Assembly (NCBI GenBank): GCA_949987705.1
Contig: OX465283.1
Location: forward strand, 71,929,720 to 71,993,719
Reading direction: 5' to 3'
Source: Thereva unica
Taxonomy: Eukaryota > Arthropoda > Insecta > Diptera > Therevidae
Length of the DNA stretch: 64,000 nucleotides
Within the stretch, counting starts at the first letter, position 1; each line of letters opens with the position of its first letter. This document shows positions 58,240 to 64,000 of this stretch, piece by piece. Made by a program: the position numbers and the translations under genes. The notes under the pieces were generated by a model, which had not been told where the DNA came from, searched no databases, and was given only the letters and a program-made list of their open reading frames with translations.

Positions 58240-59180
58240 TTTTCTCCGGGACTGTACACTCTTCAGGCGGTAGAGGTACCTAAAAGAGCTTGCTGTCAAC
58301 AAACCCATTAGCGTCCCTGTGCCCGAGATTTATTTAGAGCAGTCGTACGACCATCATCCGGGGCTGTTAACCACAAGCATTCGACCTCATATAACGGCAT
58401 CATTTTACCCGCGACGCACGACTAACTCTTTAGACTAATTGTGGGTTGTGGGCCCACCTACTACTTTGTGATCAAACCTCTAACAAAAACATCGTACCCT
58501 TCACACCGATTTGTTATCGGAACGCGACCTTAATCAATCAGCTAGGTACTTGGGCCTTATTATGAACCCAAGGCTAAACTGGACGCTCAACATTGAAGAG
58601 AGGCTAACGAAGCAAGAATAGCCTTCTACGCCACTAGACAGGCAAAAGGGTCTTAAAACTACACACGATGCTTTCATACTAAGGCAAGACCTATCATAAG
58701 GGTCTGCCAAATGGTGTTCAATATAACAAATCAGGCCAAGTCTAGAGAATGCCATGCTTTATAGTACCGGTATCTCGATCGTCTGCTACCCAAATTATAT
58801 ATGCAGCATACACGGGCCACAGGCCTCAAGAAGCGGGTTACTGAATGGAAAGCACGTATGGACACGGTAATATACCAAGCTGCCTATGCCTACCGCTGGG
58901 GATTGAATATGGGCCATCTCATTTGAATACATAATATCGAAACTGAATTGCAACCATGGTTTCGATGTTGAGACCCTGACCATGAGAGAGATCCGACAGT
59001 TTCCAGCCTGAAAAGAAATAAGAGCTAGTTTTGCCTATAGATGGTTCCAAGTTATAGTACGTAGATGAAGGGCTGCCACCAGTGCAGTCGGAGGCTCAAT
59101 TAGCGCTTGCGCGCCGTTTTATTGCCACAAGTCGTGTACCTTGTGCTCAGTGGTTGGTAGAGTGTGACGAATGCTTAAAG
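58240..59180 (+). mobile_element. I/Loa- or Jockey-like LINE RT thumb and RNase H start
   Basis: The plus strand reads ARYLGLIMNPRLNWTLNIEE then RLTK (about 58541-58611), the post-palm block AKYLGVI.D..LNW..NIEER. It continues with degraded G.KWGLK-type sequence. At about 59035-59050 IDGSKL resembles the RNase H start motif (YTDGSK). Everything is frameshifted. The RT core upstream is not recognisable. Confidence 0.65.
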
Positions 59181-59486
59181 CCATGTTGTGGAATTTAGGA
59201 AGCTTAACATTAATCTGATATTCAGGCTGCAGATCTCTCCAAAAAGTAAATGGGCACGTTGTAGGGGAGAAGCTATTAATCGCTCAAAGGCGATTGGAAT
59301 AATAGCGGAAATCTCAGACTGCGATTCTGACCAAGCTCCCTTCCCTGTTTTTATAAAGAACAGATTGGAGCGTTCTTTGGAGAAGATTTTGCATAATCTG
59401 GCAGAATCTTGTAGACTCTATATAGATTGGCAAAAAACTTGCCAGGTATCTGTCTTAGCTGAAGCTGGCCTTCTTGTACAATTTTA

Positions 59487-60330
59487 GGCTTTGTAAGGCT
59501 GCCAAAGGCTTTGCTTGTAACAGCTATTGAAGATCTCTCGTGTTAACGTCCTCAGTTTCGACATATCTTCATTCCACCCTGGGGAGGGTCTTTTTCTTCG
59601 CCTTATTGGATAGGAGACCTTATATGCCGAGTGGATAACGTTCTCGAAAATATTGACCCTATCTTCGATTTTCCCTATTAGGTCTACAGTTTCGTGTGGG
59701 CGCTCTCTAGAGAGTATCGCTCTCAGGACTTGACCGAACTGTTCGTCAGTCCTTCTTAAGTTTTTGCGTGGTTGAGGAGCTTAAACCTGCAGGTGTACCC
59801 TGAAGCGTATCCAGCCGGGTGTATATCCTCAAGTTTTCGCCCCTTCGTCAAACCTAAAAACTTGAACCGTCTGCCTTATTATGGCAGTGCCTACCAGGCG
59901 GAACTTCTGGCATTCTTTAAAGCTTATGGGACAAAATCGAGCCGTCACCTCCTCTTGGTGCCCCCGGATAATAAACTAGCGATCGTGGTAGGAAGCCAAG
60001 ATGTAAATATCGAGGTCCGCATGATAGGGACCTTTATGTACCAAAAATACACTTAAAAATAACGTGACGAAAAATAAAGTTGTGGGTCTGATGCTTCGCA
60101 ATCAACAACAGTGCCTCGACTTCTGTTGAAGTAGTTATCGGTATGACATTGCAACTTAGCAGGAACAAATTATCTAGCGCCGCCAGGAGAAAGAGGGCGT
60201 AGTCAAGGAAAGTCGGAATGGAATTGTGGAGCTCCACGGAACGCAAATTCGCTTTTGAAAACGCCTCTCCAACAAACAGAAGGGACCGGTGGACAGGAAC
60301 CAGGGAACTCCAAGAAGCAGACCCAAATAG
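59487..60330 (-). mobile_element. LINE endonuclease and EN-RT linker fragment
   Basis: The minus strand holds an open stretch, ERPHETVDLIGKIEDRVNIF then ENVIHSAYKVSYPIRRRKRP and GWNEDMSKLRTLTREIFNSC (about 59713-59530). This is the linker after the endonuclease in LINE ORF2 (AY..S.P.....P.W..EL..LR...R..FN pattern). Upstream (60330-60060) LLSCNVIPITTSTEVEALLL and AKHQTHNF may be the decayed N.H...WGS...RG..L region of the endonuclease. It converges on the plus-strand LINE ending near 59480. Confidence 0.7.
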
Positions 60331-60779
60331 TCGCATTTTCCCTTTTTTTTAAACTGGCGGAAGCAGCTCTAATACCTTCGAGGGGGTACAGTTGAATGCT
60401 GCAACTATCTGGTGCATTGCCTAAACTGTCAGAGGAGCAGGGGAGCAAGGATCCTAGAAGAATAAACCGGGTCCCGCAAGGAGCCTTATACCGGGATAAG
60501 TTGGCCGGGATCTTTTTGGCAGTGTTCCCAGACAACCTTACTGAAGGCAAATTGACCGAGGAGCAATCTTCCTCATTTGGTGACTCCATTCCGACTGAGG
60601 TGGACGAAAGTCTTGAAGGCGATTGCTCAGTTCAATTGTGGTTGTGAAATGGCCAGGAGGTTCATTAAGATCACCTATTCCAACAATCCCTCCAACCAAT
60701 GTCTGACGAATGCTGTCGCCACGGTATGGGTTTGAGATGGCGCCGTAACAACTAAGTAATCGAGAAAAAGAAATTCCGA
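60331..60779. other. Uncertain; possible further LINE 5' sequence
   Basis: Long frames exist on both strands (128 codons minus, 83 codons plus) with balanced composition unlike the AT-rich flanks. They could be more of the minus-strand LINE (5' part), but I recognise no motif. Confidence 0.3.
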
Positions 60780-61863
60780 AATTCACTGGTGTTCTTTTAG
60801 TTTACTTTGCAGAACACCTCAAACAAAGTTTACATGCATTTGATGATGCTTTATATATGGTTGCTTTATATATCTCCAAGGCTTTTGATAGAGTATGGCA
60901 TTCATCCCTGTTAGATAAACTCAAATCTATTATAGTTGCTCCACTTTGCGGGAAGGATTGAGAGTTTCCTTTCGTGCCGTTCATGGTGGTCCACCAGGGG
61001 TCAGTTTTATCACCTGCTCTATTTCTATCCTTATAAATAACCTACTTTCAATCCCCTACAACCCACTGCTCAGCTTCACTGACGACGGTACCCTGCGTTA
61101 ATCTTACGGCTTCGAAAATGTAAGACAAGCACGTGCCAGTTCCTGTCTTGATGTTCGCGAACTATTGTCTAACTCGATAAATAAAGACTGAACTTGTTCT
61201 AGATTGAAGAACCAAAAAACATGTCGAATTCAACCCCACCAAAACCAAGTATCGTCTTATTCCCAATGAAAAGTGCATCGGCCCTTGCTGTAGTATATAC
61301 ATAAATCTTATATTTGGCCACTTCCGGAATAAAACTCAATCTTTTGAGACAGTGCTTCGATAACCACCTTGGCGTGGTTAGCTAAAGTACAAAAAATGTC
61401 TTTAAATTAATAGATGAGAGCACTCCTTGCTACACCATTGACCCCGGAAGGAATGTAGCAGCGCTGACAAAATTTTATCGCTACTATCTAAGTGACTGTT
61501 CCATCCAGATGAACGTTTTCCTGCCTCCATGACAATCTTATACCCTCAACACCAGATTAGCCCACTCGTCTCACTCCCTCCACCAGCAGCCGATCTTTTC
61601 ACGCATTCTACAAAGTACAAATTCGTTTATAAATAGACCAACTCGACTGTGGAATAATATGTCGCAGTCAGTATTCCCGAGCTTCTACAACATCCAAAAG
61701 TTCAAATGCATCGTTCATGGCCACCATATTCAACACCCCCGAACCCGCATAACCCTTAACATATTCCCCGGGCAGTGCTAGGCATTGCACCATGACGTGA
61801 AAAACAACATAACGGACTGGTAGTAACAAGGGTGATTCCAAAGCGCACTGCAACATAAAAAAA
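60780..61863 (+). mobile_element. CR1/Jockey-like LINE RT to 3' end
   Basis: Plus-strand translation gives VALYISKAFDRVWHSSLLDK (about 60862-60920, first palm Asp) and VHQGSVLSPALFLSL (motif B, about 60990-61035). SFTDDGTLR (about 61074-61100) is the catalytic FADD box with Thr for Ala. FNPTKTKYRLI follows (about 61231-61263). The end shows a F.NIQKFKC.VHGHHIQHPRT-type tail (about 61680-61745) and closes in an A run (61855-61863). Several frameshifts and stops; inactive, but palm motifs remain visible. The minus frame at 61668-61856 is a shadow. Confidence 0.85.
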
Positions 61864-62035
61864 TGTTAGGGAAGCAGATCGGGTGCCTCGCAGGATGACG
61901 AAACAAAACAAATCGTTTGACGTGGCTCGTGCACGTAAGCTATGGGTGAGTACATGGACAGCCTTTCCTTTTCATTAACCTCTTAGTTACTTAACGACGC
62001 ACTAATTCTACTTTCGGAAACGGTAGGAGACTAAA

Positions 62036-62325
62036 GGCCGTATCAGATCAAATTTTTGAGCAGCGACAGCAGCAGCGGAAGAGGCAGCATGCTGCTTCTT
62101 GTATCAGATTCGTTGTAGCAGCAGCAGGCAGCAAACGCTTTTTCGTCTTAAATAAAAAACTGAAATGTCAAAAAAGCTGCCTTGATGGGCAGCAAAATTA
62201 GGATTAGGAATGAAAATGCAGCGGCAGCATTCAGTGCTGCTTCTGTGGTCATGTGACCCGCTTTGACCAATACAAACAGTTTGCTGCTGATATTTTTGTT
62301 GCGCTGCTTTGGATCTGATACAGCC
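62036..62325. mobile_element. 290-bp CAG-rich TIR element
   Basis: The left end GGCCGTATCAGATCAAA is mirrored by TTTGGATCTGATACAGCC at the right (two differences). The interior is rich in GCAGCA and TGCTGC on both arms, so the transcript would fold into a CAG/CUG hairpin. No target duplication recognised. The two minus frames are chance results of the GCAGC repeats. Confidence 0.65.
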
Positions 62326-62443
62326 TGTAAGGTTACAGACATCACGCTGGCCTCTCAACACGTTACTTATTAGTGAGTAACCAAAAGGACTTGACCTGAC
62401 TACACCAATAGTCTATTGGTTATGTCTTAAAAAACAGGGCACT

Positions 62444-63466
62444 AAGGAACTAAGACGCTCACGGGTTTTTATTGCAGGAATCGTTCAATGGGTCATTCAA
62501 GAAGAAAAAACCGCGGAGTGCTATTAAATTAGAGGGCGGAAATTGGAGATAGGGGTCAAAATGGACCCTTTTTTGTTTTTGCAATATATCTCGTAAACGA
62601 AGCAAAATTTCGATATTCTTTATATGAAATTTTTTGTAGAGAATTAAATTTCCCATGGAAACGACTTATTTAAAAAATTTTGAAAATTTTTTTTATGCCA
62701 AAAATGTTAAAACAAGAAGAAAAAAATATACAAAATTTCGATGTTTTTTTGCTTTTTTGGTTCTTTGCCTATATCTTTTTTTAGGTCAGAGATAGGTATA
62801 TGTATTGCTTTATGAAAAAAAGTAGACAAAAATTTCCTTTAAAAAGCTGTGTCGAAAAATTTTTTTGATTTAAAATTGACCGAAATATGGCCACTCGAAA
62901 ATAGCTTTTTCTTTATTTTTTCTCTTTAGTTTGGGGAAATTAGCATTTTAGGAGACAAAACACTTCAAAATAACTGAAAATGAATCCCAGCTTCCTTGTG
63001 ACTTTTTAAGAAAACAATTTCGGAATCACAAAAAAAACATGGCCGCCGGAGATATCGCGTTTTTCGATATTTTTTTTCCAAAATATCAGTTTTTGAGTGA
63101 AATTTTGGCCTAAGAGTGATTTTTTATAACTTTGACCTTGAATAACTTTGAAAGGGTTATTCGGGTCAATATTTTTGTAATAGCTGGTCGACATTTCATT
63201 GTCATTTTGAGCCCTTTTGGAGTGTTTTGTGTATTTTTTAAATAAGTAATTTCCATGGGAAATTTAATTCTCTACAAAAAAATTTATATAAAGAATATCG
63301 AAATTTTGCTTCGTTTGCGAGATATTTGCAAAAACAAAGAAGGGTCCATTTTGACCCCTATCTCCAATTTCCACCCTCTAATTTAATAGCACACCGCGGT
63401 TTTTTCTTCTTGAATGACCCATTGAACGATTCCTGCAATAAAAACCCGTGAACGTCTTAGTTCCTT
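62444..63466. mobile_element. 1-kb fold-back element
   Basis: The left arm (62444-62682, start AAGGAACTAAGACG) and the reverse complement of the right arm (63232-63466) match almost throughout, with a few substitutions. The 550-bp centre is AT-rich, with runs such as TTTTTTTTCC, and has no transposase. Target duplication is not evident. Several phrases (ATATCTCGTAAACGAAGC, AATTTCGATATTC) resemble the style of the 28.6 and 22 kb repeats. Three short minus frames are shadows. Confidence 0.75.
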
Positions 63467-64000
63467 TCTAAATGACATAATCACAAATGAAAATGACATA
63501 ATGACAAGTAGAGATCATGCAACCTCAGAATGATGCCGCCGAACGAAATTCCCAGAAACGTGTCGACCATCAAAGTACACCGTAGATTTGGAAGCGTGTC
63601 CACATGGGTACTTCCATACAGCACTCTTGCCGTGGCTTTTTGTTGGAGTAACCCAGAGAGACCAACGAAAATTTTCTTTGCAGATTTTTTCAGCCAGGTG
63701 TGACATTGTATCTTCTTGCATCCTTGCCAGACTTCCAGTGCCTATCGAAACTTAATGCCAGTTTTGTCAAAATCGCAAAAAAGACCAACCGAAATAACTT
63801 TAAGCTTAAACTTCTTTAGCAGAATCTCCTAATGAAAGACGAGATAATCTGTTTTTTTCGTTATAAGGATATTTGAGTGTAGAACGTCCTTTCATGTCCC
63901 TCCGCTTTTCCAAATAACAAAACCAAAGCCTAACAATTCATCTTGAATACTTCAAACAAAAAAAGGATTGTGCTGGCCCTTCTTGCACCACCATCTTAAC
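63467..64000. other. No gene confirmed; possible BED-finger remnant
   Basis: A minus-strand frame (63515-63721) reads SAVWKYPCGHASKSTVYFDG then RHVSGNFVRRHH. The VWKY...N..RHH order is reminiscent of a BED zinc finger as found in hAT transposases, but the paired cysteines are mostly absent. This could be a decayed transposase start or chance. The rest to the window end is non-coding. Confidence 0.25.

Noticed and set aside
1..64000. CRISPR array, operon, phage or bacterial defence system
   Set aside because: No regularly spaced direct repeats with unique spacers, no compact gene clusters; LINE, SINE and MITE content shows a eukaryotic genome.

Overview
This window looks like non-coding, repeat-dominated DNA from an arthropod, most likely an insect and plausibly a dipteran with a large genome. 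Nearly everything recognisable is a decayed transposon. The LINE (non-LTR) set is typical of insects: R1-like, Jockey/CR1-like, I/Loa-like with RNase H, and RTE-like. There are also a tRNA-derived SINE family and many short terminal-inverted-repeat (TIR) elements. No complete host protein-coding gene, rRNA, functional tRNA, CRISPR or operon-like structure was found. The only long, clearly meaningful uninterrupted reading frame is the RNase H/C-terminal part of a LINE on the minus strand (41355-42074). Two short ATG-plus-splice-donor sites (6689-6704 plus, 44390-44495 minus) could be first exons of host genes with long introns, but this is weakly supported.

Layout. 0-5 kb: a TTAA-flanked TIR element (591-1333), SINE copy 1 (1735-2226, minus), a dispersed repeat and a tRNA-like segment. 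8-15.7 kb: LINE fragments (8.1 and 10.7-12.3 kb), a 952-bp TIR element (12508-13459), three tandem repeats (about 106, 110 and 22 bp periods) and a 327-bp element with perfect 33-bp TIRs. 17.4-21.1 kb: a minus-strand RNase H LINE remnant next to an AACCT-type tail, then a TAA-flanked element nested inside another TIR element. 22.4-30.2 kb: the densest nest. An I/Loa-like LINE is split by a Transib-like element with 5-bp target-site duplications (TSDs). Next come a TTA-flanked element carrying a hAT-like element with 8-bp TSDs, an RTE-like LINE, a fold-back element with near-identical arms, an RNase H LINE 3' end and a 144-bp MITE.

33-48 kb: SINE copy 2, an R1-like RT, a pair of ATGGCGG-rich repeats, a near-palindrome, five more LINE fragments in both orientations, SINE copy 3 and an RT fragment. 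48-64 kb: a CACTGCAA-ended TIR element, an RT/repeat copy at 51.3-51.8 kb, a CCCAGCGGG-ended element, a Jockey RT, an RTE endonuclease piece, two converging LINE fragments at 58.2-60.3 kb, a CR1/Jockey-like 3' end (60.8-61.9 kb), a CAG-rich TIR element and a 1-kb fold-back element.

The LINE fragments carry frameshifts and stops, so they are fossils that no longer work together. The SINEs and MITEs would have been moved by enzymes encoded elsewhere. The informative content is the nesting order and target-site duplications, which give relative ages and superfamily assignments. I did not find a new biochemical system.
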